This document shows, in pieces, positions 18,316-27,129 of a stretch of DNA of 64,000 bases. The notes below the pieces were generated by a model. The model did no database searches, was not told where the DNA came from, and was given only the letters and a program-made list of their open reading frames with translations. A program made the translations under genes and the position numbers. This stretch comes from JADGHX01 sp035760965. GTDB taxonomy: Bacteria; Pseudomonadota; Gammaproteobacteria; Steroidobacterales; Steroidobacteraceae. The stretch's first letter is position 1; the number at the start of each line of letters is the position of its first letter. The stretch is from NCBI GenBank assembly GCA_035760965.1, contig DASTRY010000089.1:1-64000 (forward strand). The letters run 5' to 3'.

Positions 18316-19872
18316 ATGGCGACCCAAGCGAGGCAGGCGGTCGGGCTGACCCTGGCTGCTGCGCTGATTCCGCTAACAGGTCAGGCATCGAGTCACCGCG
18401 AAGCGCCGAACATCACGCGGCTTCCCGCCGTCGACTCGACGGATTTCTACATGTTCAGCAGCTACGAGCCGAGCCGTGCGGGCTACGTCACGCTGCTCGC
18501 GGATTACGTGCCGCTGCAGGACGCGTACGGCGGACCGAACTACTTCGCGCTCGATCCGACGGCGCTCTACGAGATTCACATCGACAACGACGGCGATGCG
18601 AAGGAAGACCTGACGTTTCAGTTTCGGTTCACGAACCGGCTCGCGAACGACAACCAGGGCATCAAGCTTGGCATCGCGGGAAGCCAGGTGGCCGTGCCGC
18701 TGAAGAATGTGGGACCGATCAGCGCGAACGACTCCTCGCTGCTGAATTTCAACGAGAGCTACACGCTCACGCTCGTGCGCGGCGATCGTCGCAAGGGACA
18801 GGCGGCGCCGATCACCAGCGCCAAGGACGGCAGCACGAGCTTCGGCAAGCCGTACGATTTCGTCGGCACCAAGAGCTTCACGAGCGTGCAGGGTTACGCC
18901 GACTACGCGCGGAAGTTCGTCTACGACGTGACCATTCCCTCGTGCGACAAGCCCGGCCGCGTGTTCGTCGGCCAGCGCCGAGAGCCGTTCGCGGTGAATC
19001 TCGGCAAGGTGTTCGATCTCGTGAATCTCGTGCCGGTCGACGGCAGCGCGTTTCCGGGCGGCATCACGCAGGACCCGGCCAACAACCAGATCGCGGACAA
19101 GAACATCACGACGCTCGCGCTCGAGGTGCCGGCGAGCTGCCTCAAGGGCTCGGGCAACGGCGTGATCGGCGGCTGGACCAGCGCGAGCTTGCGGCAGGCG
19201 CGCATCCTGAATCCGAAGCCGACGTTTTCGAAAGCGGAAGTGAGCGGAGGCCCGTGGACGCAGGTGTCGCGGCTTGCGACGCCGCTCGTGAACGAGGTCG
19301 TGATCGGGCTGCCGGACAAGGATCGCTTCAACGCGAGCCAGCCGAAGGACGACGCGCAGTTCGCCACGTACGTGACGAATCCGACGCTGCCGGCGCTTCT
19401 CGACGCGCTGTTCCGGAGCGCCGTGAATCAGACGCTGAAGACGAGCTTCGCGACGCTCGCGCCGACGAACATTCCGCGCAACGATCTCGTCACGGCGTTC
19501 CTCACGGGCTTTCCCGGTGTCAATCAGCTCGCGAAGGTGACGCCTTCCGAGATGATCCGCCTGAACACCGGCATCGCGCCGACTGCGGCTGCTCAGCAGA
19601 GCCCGTTCGGTGTGGCCGGCGGCGATCTCGCGGGCTTTCCGAACGGCCGCCGACCTGGCGACGACGTGACGGACATCGCGCTGCGCGTCGTGATGGGTCG
19701 GCTGTGCTATCCGATCCCGGTCAACGGCCAGCAGACCGATCTCGGGCTGTGCAAGCCGTCGGATGCGCCGGTGGGCAACGCGCCATTCACGGACGGTGCG
19801 CCGGTCAGCGCGCGGGATTTCGACACCGAGTTCCCGTATCTGCGCACGCCGGTTCCCGGCGCGGGCATGTGA
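18316..19872 (+). CDS. DUF4331 exported protein
   Basis: 518 residues. Signal peptide 1 to about 24 ('LTLAAALIPLTGQAS'), then the DUF4331 hallmark 'SSHREAPNITRLPAVDSTDFYMF'. Other features: an Asp-rich stretch 'EIHIDNDGDAKEDLTFQF' that could bind metal, and a C-terminal half with 'NIPRNDLVTAFLTGFPGVNQ', 'EMIRLNTGIAPT' and 'GFPNGRRPGDDVTDIALRV', all typical of the family. Function of DUF4331 proteins is not established. It is the first gene of a run of four colinear genes: exported protein, lipoprotein, TPR protein, HupE/UreJ-like membrane protein. AGGGGAA precedes the ATG. Confidence 0.92.
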   Translation: MATQARQAVGLTLAAALIPLTGQASSHREAPNITRLPAVDSTDFYMFSSYEPSRAGYVTLLADYVPLQDAYGGPNYFALDPTALYEIHIDNDGDAKEDLTFQFRFTNRLANDNQGIKLGIAGSQVAVPLKNVGPISANDSSLLNFNESYTLTLVRGDRRKGQAAPITSAKDGSTSFGKPYDFVGTKSFTSVQGYADYARKFVYDVTIPSCDKPGRVFVGQRREPFAVNLGKVFDLVNLVPVDGSAFPGGITQDPANNQIADKNITTLALEVPASCLKGSGNGVIGGWTSASLRQARILNPKPTFSKAEVSGGPWTQVSRLATPLVNEVVIGLPDKDRFNASQPKDDAQFATYVTNPTLPALLDALFRSAVNQTLKTSFATLAPTNIPRNDLVTAFLTGFPGVNQLAKVTPSEMIRLNTGIAPTAAAQQSPFGVAGGDLAGFPNGRRPGDDVTDIALRVVMGRLCYPIPVNGQQTDLGLCKPSDAPVGNAPFTDGAPVSARDFDTEFPYLRTPVPGAGM

Positions 19873-19882
19873 GGGCGCGCGC

Positions 19883-20434
19883 ATGAAAACCTGGAAACGA
19901 GGGGTCGTGGCGCGCACGCGCGCGATGGTCGCGCTCGCAGTGACGGCGTCGGTGATCACCGCGTGCGGGGGCGGTGGTTCCGGCGCGGCACCGGCCGCGC
20001 AGAACGCGGCGCCTACCGTGAGCGCGTTTGCGACTCAGAGCGTCAATCAAGATACACCGGTGACGGCGGACTTCACGGTGACGGATGACGGGGGTGCCGA
20101 TGCGCTGATGCTGAGCGTGTCGTCGTCGGATCCATCGATCGTGCCCGTCGGGGCCATCACGCTCTCGGGCAGCGGCACGAATCGGACCGTCAGCCTCTTG
20201 CCGGCGGAGGATGCCACCGGTCGCGTGAACATCCAGATAGCTGCCAAGGATGCGCAGGGGAACGTTGGGGTCAGCATCCTGCCGCTGACGGTGAACGCCG
20301 TGAACCAGTCGATCGCGAGCTACACGAGCATGACGTTCGCGAAGAGCGCGAACGACACGCCAGTGCAGGTGAGCGGCTTCACGTTCGTGCAGGACGCGGA
20401 CGACGAGGGCACCTTCGCTCCACTGCTGCAGTGA
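19883..20434 (+). CDS. Lipoprotein with one Ig-/cadherin-like domain
   Basis: 183 residues from the ATG at 19883, ten bases after the DUF4331 stop. 'VTASVITACGGGGSG' is a lipoprotein signal with the lipidated Cys near residue 27. The rest reads as one all-beta domain: 'PTVSAFATQSVNQDTPVTA', 'FTVTDDGGADALMLSVSSSD' and 'IQIAAKDAQGNVG', a pattern seen in Ig-like and cadherin-like surface repeats. Probably anchored in the outer membrane and displayed in the periplasm. No enzymatic residues seen. Context suggests that it partners the DUF4331 protein. Confidence 0.75.
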   Translation: MKTWKRGVVARTRAMVALAVTASVITACGGGGSGAAPAAQNAAPTVSAFATQSVNQDTPVTADFTVTDDGGADALMLSVSSSDPSIVPVGAITLSGSGTNRTVSLLPAEDATGRVNIQIAAKDAQGNVGVSILPLTVNAVNQSIASYTSMTFAKSANDTPVQVSGFTFVQDADDEGTFAPLLQ

Positions 20435-20447
20435 GGACGGTGCTGCG

Positions 20448-21638
20448 ATGAAGATCCCGGCGCTCATTGCGTGTGTCGCGTCCGCGATGAGCGTCGGTTG
20501 GGCGGGAGCGGCCGAACGGTTTCGTCCGGCCGCTCCCGACTATGTGGTGATGCATGTGCCGGCGCGGGCGGCGCACGATCCGATTGCGTCGCTGGAACAG
20601 CGCTACGCACAGGCCCCCGACGCGGGCACTGCCGCGGCACTCGCCGCGCTGTACGTGGAGCGAGCGCGATCGCAGCGCGAGGCGCGCTACTTCGGGCGAG
20701 CGGAGATGCTTCTGCAGCCGTGGCTCGCCAAGCCGGACGTGTCCGCCGCCACGTTGCGCGTGCAGGCGGACATTCTGCAGAACCGGCACGATTTCGCGGG
20801 CGCGCTGCGCTTGTTGGACGATGCGATCGCGCGTGACCCGCGCGATGCGGGCGCGCGGTTGATGCGCGCGTCGGTGAAAGTCGTTCAGGGGCATGCTGTC
20901 GATGCGCGCGCAGACTGCGCGGCCGTGCTGGCAAGCGGCGAATCGGCGGCCGGCACGGTGTGCTTCGCCCAGGTGCTCGGCAGCACCGGCCACCTCGCGC
21001 AGGCGGAGGCTCTGCTCAACACGTTGCTTACGAGAATTGCGAGTTCCGGCGCGGCCCGTGCGCCCAGCGCCAGTCCCCTCGGAATCTCCGCCGACGTTCT
21101 CGGTTGGGCGTTGTGGTTGAGCGCGGATTTCGCCGATCGGCGCGGCGACGCGCACGCCGCCGAAGCGCAACTGCGCGAAGCGATGAAGGCGACGCCGACC
21201 AACGAAGGCGTACGGTCCGCGCTCGCGGACTTGCTCATCGCACGGGGTGCGTTCCGTGAGGCCCTCGCGGTTGTCGATCTGCCGGCTCCTTCGACCGGCT
21301 TGCTCGCACGCCGCGCTCGCGCTCAGCAACTCCTGCGAGATCCGGGCCTCAGCGCGACGCGAGCCCAGCTCGACGATGTCGTGACGCTCGCGCGCCGGCG
21401 CGGCGAGATCCCGCACCTCCGCGAAGAGGCGCTCGTCGCGCTGGATGTCGACGGCGATGCCGCTCGCGCGCTCCAACTCGCCACGCAAAACTTCGCCACC
21501 CAACGCGAGACCATCGATGCGCGCCTGCTCGTGCGCGCCGCCCGCGCGCAAGGCGACCGCGAGGCCTTCGAGCTCGTGACGCGCTGGATGCGAGCCACCG
21601 GTTTCGAAGACAAAGCCATCACGGAGATCCGATCATGA
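20448..21638 (+). CDS. Exported tetratricopeptide-repeat protein
   Basis: 396 residues. Signal peptide about 1-22 ('LIACVASAMSVGWAGAAE'). The body is helical with degenerate TPR units, e.g. 'LRVQADILQNRHDFAGALRLLDDAIARDPRDAGARLM' region (about 103-140) and 'AEAQLREAMKATPTNEGVRSALADLLIARG' region (about 237-267). Such repeats mediate protein-protein contacts, so it probably scaffolds the DUF4331/HupE-like partners in the periplasm. The stop overlaps the next start (ATGA), indicating translational coupling to the HupE/UreJ-like gene. Confidence 0.8.
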   Translation: MKIPALIACVASAMSVGWAGAAERFRPAAPDYVVMHVPARAAHDPIASLEQRYAQAPDAGTAAALAALYVERARSQREARYFGRAEMLLQPWLAKPDVSAATLRVQADILQNRHDFAGALRLLDDAIARDPRDAGARLMRASVKVVQGHAVDARADCAAVLASGESAAGTVCFAQVLGSTGHLAQAEALLNTLLTRIASSGAARAPSASPLGISADVLGWALWLSADFADRRGDAHAAEAQLREAMKATPTNEGVRSALADLLIARGAFREALAVVDLPAPSTGLLARRARAQQLLRDPGLSATRAQLDDVVTLARRRGEIPHLREEALVALDVDGDAARALQLATQNFATQRETIDARLLVRAARAQGDREAFELVTRWMRATGFEDKAITEIRS

Positions 21639-22825
21639 GCGACGCGCCAGTCGACGCCCGCACTCGCGCGCGCCTCGCAATCGGCTTCGTACTGGCGTTC
21701 CTGTCGCTCGTCGCTCCGATCACCGCCCAATCTCACGCAACGAGCACGAGCTATCTCATCGCCCACGACACCGGCGATGGCACCGTCACGCTCACCTGGG
21801 ACGTCGCCGTCCCCGACGTTCACTGGTCCTTGGACCTCGACGCCGATGGCGACGGCGCCATCACCTGGCGGGAAATCGAAGCGCGCCGCGACGACATCGC
21901 GTCGCTCGCCGCGAGTCACCTCCGCATCGGCCGCGCGGCGACCGAGGCGGAGCGCGCGGACACTCGCACCTCACACACTCGCCAATCCCAGCTCTGCACG
22001 CCGCGTCTCGAAGACATGCTCCTCACCGAGCACGCCGGCGAGCCTCACCTCTCACTCACCTTCACCACGGCGTGCGATGCCACCGGCCCACTCGCCCTCT
22101 CGGCCACTTTGTTCTTCGACAAAGACGCCACGCAACGCACGTTGATCGACGTCACGACGCCCGCGGGCCAGTTCACCGGCATCCTGTCCCCAGGCGCGCC
22201 CGAGTGGCGCGAGCCCGCCGCGCCGTCTCTTTTTGCAACCTTCGGCACGTTCATCGGGCAGGGTCTCTGGCACGTCTGGATCGGCTACGACCATCTCGCA
22301 TTTCTGCTCCTGCTGCTGCTCCCGGGCGTGCTCCGGAGCACGGGTACGGATTGGCGCGGAACCCGCAACTTCGGTGAAACCGCCCGCGACCTCCTGCGCA
22401 TCGTCACCGCGTTCACCGTCGCACACTCCGTCACACTTGCGCTCGCCGCGACGGGGACGGTGCACGTCCCGGTCCGTCCGGTCGAGATTTCCATCGCGCT
22501 CTCGATAGTCGTTGCCGGGCTGCTGAACCTCTTTCCGGCCGCCGCACGGGCCCGGCTCGCCCTGGCGTTCGGCTTCGGCCTCATTCACGGCTTCGGCTTC
22601 GCGAATGCGCTCGCGGAGCTTGGCACCCACGGTACGCGGCTTGTCCCCACGCTCGCGGGGTTCAACGTGGGCGTCGAGCTGGCGCAGGTGTCGCTCGTCA
22701 TCCTCGTGCTGCCCTTTCTGCTCCGCGCCCGTCACTCGCTGTTCTACGCGTGGCGCTTCATGCCGGTCGCGTCCATCGGTGCCGCCATGGCCGGCGCCGC
22801 GTGGCTCGCGGCCCGCGGCGGTTGA
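21635..22825 (+). CDS. HupE/UreJ_2-family membrane protein with EF-hand-like N-terminal domain
   Basis: 396 residues. Signal-like segment about 14-32, then a periplasmic domain (about 33-190) containing 'DLDADGDGAITWREIEARR', a good EF-hand calcium loop. The C-terminal half (about 200-390) is hydrophobic with roughly six membrane helices and the family motifs 'WIGYDHLAFLLLLLLPG', 'FTVAHSVTLALAATG' and 'FGLIHGFGFANAL', whose His/Asp residues could bind metal. HupE and UreJ proteins are nickel permeases or accessory proteins. Whether this branch transports a metal is not shown. Last gene of the DUF4331 cassette; no urease or hydrogenase genes are near. Confidence 0.85.
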   Translation: MSDAPVDARTRARLAIGFVLAFLSLVAPITAQSHATSTSYLIAHDTGDGTVTLTWDVAVPDVHWSLDLDADGDGAITWREIEARRDDIASLAASHLRIGRAATEAERADTRTSHTRQSQLCTPRLEDMLLTEHAGEPHLSLTFTTACDATGPLALSATLFFDKDATQRTLIDVTTPAGQFTGILSPGAPEWREPAAPSLFATFGTFIGQGLWHVWIGYDHLAFLLLLLLPGVLRSTGTDWRGTRNFGETARDLLRIVTAFTVAHSVTLALAATGTVHVPVRPVEISIALSIVVAGLLNLFPAAARARLALAFGFGLIHGFGFANALAELGTHGTRLVPTLAGFNVGVELAQVSLVILVLPFLLRARHSLFYAWRFMPVASIGAAMAGAAWLAARGG

Positions 22826-22954
22826 GCGTCGCCCGCAATTCTGTTAAATCCGCTGCTCCCTGCGCGGCGGGCGGGCCCGCAGGCGGAAGCGTGAGTCGAG
22901 CTGTCCCGCGCGGGCCGCGCCGCGCGGCCGCGAATCGAGCAAACTACCCGTGGA

Positions 22955-25240
22955 ATGCGCTTTCTGAAGTATCCCTTCAGCGATGGACGATCCACCGCCG
23001 CTTCATTGACGGGGCTCGGCCGCGCACCCCTCGCGCGCGCGACACCGTTGCCCGAGGCACCGCCGCCCGTATCGGAATCGAATCCGCCCGACACTCACCG
23101 CGACTACAGCGAAGCGCGCCTGCAGGCCGTGCTGTGGGGCTCGGACATGGGCATGTGGGAGATCGACGTCGTCACGGACACGACGCGCTGGTTCAACGAC
23201 TGGTGCGCGCGCTTCGATGTGGATCCCTGCGAAGGCCGCAATCACGTCGCGCGCTGGGACGCCGGCATCCACCCCGACGATCGCGACGCGAAGGTCGCGA
23301 GCTTCGGCGCGATGCTCGCGGGGCGCGAGCCGCACTACGCAGCCGAGTATCGAATTGCGGACCGCTCGGGCGAATGGCTGTGGATCGCCGAGCGCGGCAG
23401 CGTGATCGCGCGCGGGCCCGACGGTCTGCCGCTGCGGCTCGTCGTCGTGTGCCGCGAGATCGGCGCGCACAAGCAGGCGGAGGAGGCGCTGCGGACGAGC
23501 GAATTCCGTTATCGCAGCGTCGCTTCGATGGCGCCGGGATATATCTTCGAGTACCGCTTCCTCGCGGATGGCGGCATCCAACAGCTCTGGGTGAGCGAGG
23601 GGGTGCAAGCGGTCTACGGCGTGAGCCAGGAGGAGATTCTGCGGCTCGGCAGCCGCGACTCCTTCGTCGATCCGGAGTGGCGGCCGCTCCTCGCGGAATG
23701 GCGCGCGGCCATCCGGCGCGGCGAGGCGCGCAAGGGTGAGCTCAAAGCACACACGATCACCGGTCACACGAAGTGGCTGCAGGCCAGTGCGGTCCCGGTG
23801 CGCGATCCGCGCTCGGGCGAGGTCATCGGCGCCATCGGCTCCGTATACGACATCACGGAGAGCAAGCTCGCCGAGATCGCGGTGCACGAGTCGCGCAGCA
23901 CGCTGCTGACGGTGGCGGAGAGCTCGGCGGACGTGCTCGCGCTCTTCGACCGCGAGCGCAAGTGCGTCTTCCTCAACCGCCCGATTCAGGGGCTGACGCC
24001 CGATGCGTGGCTCGGCGCGCCGGTCGAGGACTTCGCGCCGCCCGAGGATCGCGCGCGCGTCCACGAGATCTTCGAGCGCGTGATCAATACGGGCGTCGCC
24101 CACGACTTCGAGCAGGTGTTCACCGACGCGAACCGCCGCGTGCGCTGTCTCGAGATGCGCGTGCGCGCCGTGCAATCCGGCGACCGCGTGCTCGGCGCGG
24201 TGGTGAACATCACGGAAGTCACCGAGCAGCGGGCGCAGCGGGACACGCTGCGCACGCAGGCCCGCATCCTCGAAACGATGCGCGAGGGCGTCGTGCTCGT
24301 CGACGCCGCGAACATGATCATTCGCCTGACGAACCCGACCTTCGACAGGCTCTTCGGGTATCGCACGGGCGAGCTGATCGGACACTCGGTCGAGCCGCTC
24401 ATCAGCCTGCCCGGCACGCAGCGCAAGCGCTTCGAGCGCGGGCTGCGCGACCACCATCGCATGGGCGCCGCGCCGATCGAGTTCGAATGCATCCGGCAGG
24501 ACGGCTCGCGCTTCACCGCCTCGTGCGTGCTGTCCCCGCTCAGTATGGGCGGCACGGATCACTGGCTCGCCGTCATCAACGATGTGACGGAGCGCAAGCG
24601 CCTCGAGCGCGGCATCATCGAGATCGCGAATCGCGAGCAACAGCGCATCGGCAGCGACCTGCACGACGGTCTCGGCCAGGAGCTGACCGGCATCGCGCTC
24701 ATGCTGAGACGCGTGGCCGCGCAGCTCGCCAAGGAGAAATCGAGCGCGCGCCTCGACATCGAGGATGTCATCGGCCTCGTCAACCACGCCATCGAGAACA
24801 CGCGCTCCATCGCGCGGGGCCTCTCGCCCGTCAGCCCGCAGAGCGGCGGACTCGCGGCGGCGCTGCACGCGCTGGCGGCGCGCGCGAGCGAGCGCTACGG
24901 CCTGCGCGTCGAGTTTCGCAACCACGTGAGCGTGCCGCTCGAGCTGAACGAGGCGTACGCGACGCACCTCTATCGGATCGCACAGGAGGCGCTGACGAAC
25001 GTCGTGCGTCACAGCCTCGCCTCCGAGGTCGTGATCGGCCTCGAGATCGTGGGCGATGAGCTGCAGCTGCGCGTCGACGACAACGGCCGCGGCTTCACGC
25101 ACCAGCCGCCCGGCGCGGCCGGGGGGCTGGGCTTGAAATTGATGCGCTACCGGGCGCAAATGCTCGGCGGCGACCTCATGCTCGAAACGTCCGCGAACGG
25201 CGGCGCCTCGGTGCGCTGCTCGTGTCCGCTAGAACGATAG
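22955..25240 (+). CDS. Multi-PAS sensor histidine kinase (NarL/UhpB type)
   Basis: 761 residues, no membrane segment, so cytoplasmic. Four PAS-type modules can be followed (about 47-172, 175-300, 303-428, 432-555); PAC-like ends such as 'VVVCREIGAHKQAEE', 'GSVYDITESKLAE' and 'LAVINDVTERKRLER' mark the borders. The kinase core is of the HisKA_3 class, His570 in 'IGSDLHDGLGQELTGIALML', followed by 'YRIAQEALTNVVRHS' and 'LRVDDNGRGF'. It pairs with the LuxR-type regulator 29 bp downstream. The signal is unknown; redox or small aromatic ligands would be usual for PAS. The exact start is uncertain because the first 45 residues are low-complexity. Confidence 0.9.
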   Translation: MRFLKYPFSDGRSTAASLTGLGRAPLARATPLPEAPPPVSESNPPDTHRDYSEARLQAVLWGSDMGMWEIDVVTDTTRWFNDWCARFDVDPCEGRNHVARWDAGIHPDDRDAKVASFGAMLAGREPHYAAEYRIADRSGEWLWIAERGSVIARGPDGLPLRLVVVCREIGAHKQAEEALRTSEFRYRSVASMAPGYIFEYRFLADGGIQQLWVSEGVQAVYGVSQEEILRLGSRDSFVDPEWRPLLAEWRAAIRRGEARKGELKAHTITGHTKWLQASAVPVRDPRSGEVIGAIGSVYDITESKLAEIAVHESRSTLLTVAESSADVLALFDRERKCVFLNRPIQGLTPDAWLGAPVEDFAPPEDRARVHEIFERVINTGVAHDFEQVFTDANRRVRCLEMRVRAVQSGDRVLGAVVNITEVTEQRAQRDTLRTQARILETMREGVVLVDAANMIIRLTNPTFDRLFGYRTGELIGHSVEPLISLPGTQRKRFERGLRDHHRMGAAPIEFECIRQDGSRFTASCVLSPLSMGGTDHWLAVINDVTERKRLERGIIEIANREQQRIGSDLHDGLGQELTGIALMLRRVAAQLAKEKSSARLDIEDVIGLVNHAIENTRSIARGLSPVSPQSGGLAAALHALAARASERYGLRVEFRNHVSVPLELNEAYATHLYRIAQEALTNVVRHSLASEVVIGLEIVGDELQLRVDDNGRGFTHQPPGAAGGLGLKLMRYRAQMLGGDLMLETSANGGASVRCSCPLER

Positions 25241-25269
25241 GCAACAACGAATCCGTCCAGGATCGCGCG

Positions 25270-25953
25270 ATGAAAAACGGTACCGAGAAACGCAAGGTGC
25301 TGATCGTCGACGACCATCCGATCGTGCGGCAGGGCCTGCGGCTCATGATCAACGAGGAGCCCGACCTGCGGGTGGTCGGGGAGGCGCAGAGCGAGCGCGA
25401 GGCGCGCGCCGCCATTCGCGAGCTCGAGCCGGATGTCGTGATCGTCGATATCTCGCTCGCCCAGGGGGACGGTCTCGAGCTGGTGCGCGACGTGCACGCC
25501 CAGCATGCCGGGCTGCCCATGCTGGTCTTGTCGATGCACGACGAGCTCATCTACGCCGAACGGCTGCTGGCGGCGGGGGCGAGCGGCTACATCATGAAGC
25601 AGGCCGCCTCCGATCAGCTGCTGGTCGCACTGCGCCGCGTGCTCGCCGGCGGCACGTATCTCAGCGAGTCGCTCGCCCAGAGCCTCGAGCGCTCCGGCCG
25701 GGCGGGCGCACACGCCGGCGGCGCGAGCGTCGACCCGGTGAAGCGCCTGAGCAACCGCGAGCTCCAGGTCCTGAGCCTCATCGGCCGCGGCCAGTCCTCG
25801 CGCGAAGCGGCCCAAGGGCTCGGCCTGTCCGTCAAGACGGTGGAAACCCACCGGCAAAGCTTGAAGCGCAAGCTCAATCTGGCGACCAACGCCCAGCTCC
25901 TGCAATACGCCATCAACTGGTACGCGAACCGCGACAAGACGGCCTCGTTGTGA
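25270..25953 (+). CDS. NarL/FixJ-family response regulator
   Basis: 227 residues from the ATG at 25270; a GTG at 25222 in the same frame is possible but overlaps the kinase gene. Receiver with 'LIVDDHPIVRQGL' and phosphorylation site D60 ('VVIVDISLAQGDG'), and a C-terminal LuxR-type helix-turn-helix ('LSNRELQVLSLIGRGQSSRE', 'LSVKTVETHRQSLKRKL'). Transcription factor for the preceding multi-PAS kinase. The ECF sigma gene follows 43 bp later, so the sigma operon may be a target. Confidence 0.93.
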   Translation: MKNGTEKRKVLIVDDHPIVRQGLRLMINEEPDLRVVGEAQSEREARAAIRELEPDVVIVDISLAQGDGLELVRDVHAQHAGLPMLVLSMHDELIYAERLLAAGASGYIMKQAASDQLLVALRRVLAGGTYLSESLAQSLERSGRAGAHAGGASVDPVKRLSNRELQVLSLIGRGQSSREAAQGLGLSVKTVETHRQSLKRKLNLATNAQLLQYAINWYANRDKTASL

Positions 25954-25996
25954 GGCTCGTTAAACGTACCGCCCGGCTCGGGTCTCTAACCCGCGC

Positions 25997-26557
25997 ATGA
26001 TGACGGCTATGGCAAGTCCCCCCGGCGAGCAGATCGATTGGGTCAGCGGCCTCATCCAGCGGGCACGCAAAGGCGATACGCACGCCTTCGAGCGGCTGTA
26101 TCGCGAGTTCTCCGGGCGCGTGTACGGATTATGTTTGCGCATGACCCGCGATCCGGCGGCGGCCGAGGACTGCGTGCAGGAGGCGTTCATCAATGCCTGG
26201 CGCGCGCTCGATCGGTTCGAGATCCGCAGCTCCTTCGGCACGTGGCTGCATCGGATCGCGGTGAATGTCGTGCTGGGCAAGCGGCGGCGACCGTCGTTCG
26301 GACTCGAGACGCCGCTCGAAGCCGAGCACCTCGAGCAGAGCGACTGGGCACTCGACGGGCCGGTCGAGGAGAGCGACCTGGAGGATGCCATCGCCGGGCT
26401 GCCGGAGGGCGCGCGCGATGTGCTCGTGTTGACGGGCATCTACGGCTACTCGCACGTCGAGGCGGCCCAGATGCTGGGTGTGGCCGAGGGCACATCCAAG
26501 GCGCAGCTGCACCGGGCGCGCAAGCTCCTGAAGGAGCGGCTGGAGGAGTTGAATTGA
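25997..26557 (+). CDS. ECF-type RNA polymerase sigma factor
   Basis: 186 residues (alternative start ATG at 26009). Sigma region 2 is 'FERLYREFSGRVYGLCLRM', 'DPAAAEDCVQEAFINAWRAL' and 'FGTWLHRIAVNV'. Region 4 is 'LPEGARDVLVLTGIYGYSHV' and 'AQMLGVAEGTSKAQLHRARK'. It directs RNA polymerase to a dedicated promoter set. The following gene begins one base after its stop codon and has the size and topology of an anti-sigma factor, so the pair likely forms a membrane-gated switch. Confidence 0.94.
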   Translation: MMTAMASPPGEQIDWVSGLIQRARKGDTHAFERLYREFSGRVYGLCLRMTRDPAAAEDCVQEAFINAWRALDRFEIRSSFGTWLHRIAVNVVLGKRRRPSFGLETPLEAEHLEQSDWALDGPVEESDLEDAIAGLPEGARDVLVLTGIYGYSHVEAAQMLGVAEGTSKAQLHRARKLLKERLEELN

Positions 26558-26558
26558 T

Positions 26559-27128
26559 ATGAGCACGAACCACGGCGACGACAAGAAGAGCGTCCGCTCG
26601 CTCGATCAGCTCGCGCAGGACATTCCGCCGCCGCGCGACCTGTGGCCGGGAATCGCTGCTGCGATCGAGAAGGACGCGAACGCCAAGGGTGCGCGGCGTC
26701 GCGACCCGGGCACCAATCCCGTCACGCGCTTGCAATGGGTGGCGCTTGCCGCGGTCATTGCCGCGCTCGCCGTCGGCGTCTGGGTCGGACGCAACGTGAT
26801 TCCCGTTGGCGGCTCGCCTTCGCAGGTCGCCGAGATCGGCGGAGCCGAGGATGTGATCACCGCTGCGTACGTCAAGGACCCGCGCTATCTGCGCGATCGT
26901 GCCGAGCTCGTCCGCTCGCTCGACGAGAAGATGAAGACGCTGCCGCCGGAGACCCAGCGCAAGGTCACGGCGAGCCTCGAGACCATTCGCAAGTCCATCG
27001 CCGACATTCAGACCGCCCTGGGCAAGGACCCGGGCAATGCGCTGCTGCAGGAGCTGCTCGTCAATTCGTACCAGGACGAGATGCGCGTGCTCACCGCCGT
27101 GCAAGCGGCCAACGGCTCGGAGATTTGA
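26559..27128 (+). CDS. Putative membrane anti-sigma factor
   Basis: 189 residues. N-terminal cytoplasmic part of about 60 residues ('LDQLAQDIPPPRDLWPGIAA'), one membrane helix (about 66-84, 'VALAAVIAALAVGVWVG'), and a C-terminal periplasmic helical part. 'PRDLWPGI..AI' is a pattern I associate with anti-sigma/zinc-finger-like regulators paired with ECF factors, but no HxxxCxxC zinc motif is present. Role inferred from position directly after the sigma gene and from topology. The DUF4097 gene starts one base after the stop. Confidence 0.7.
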   Translation: MSTNHGDDKKSVRSLDQLAQDIPPPRDLWPGIAAAIEKDANAKGARRRDPGTNPVTRLQWVALAAVIAALAVGVWVGRNVIPVGGSPSQVAEIGGAEDVITAAYVKDPRYLRDRAELVRSLDEKMKTLPPETQRKVTASLETIRKSIADIQTALGKDPGNALLQELLVNSYQDEMRVLTAVQAANGSEI

Positions 27129-27129
27129 C

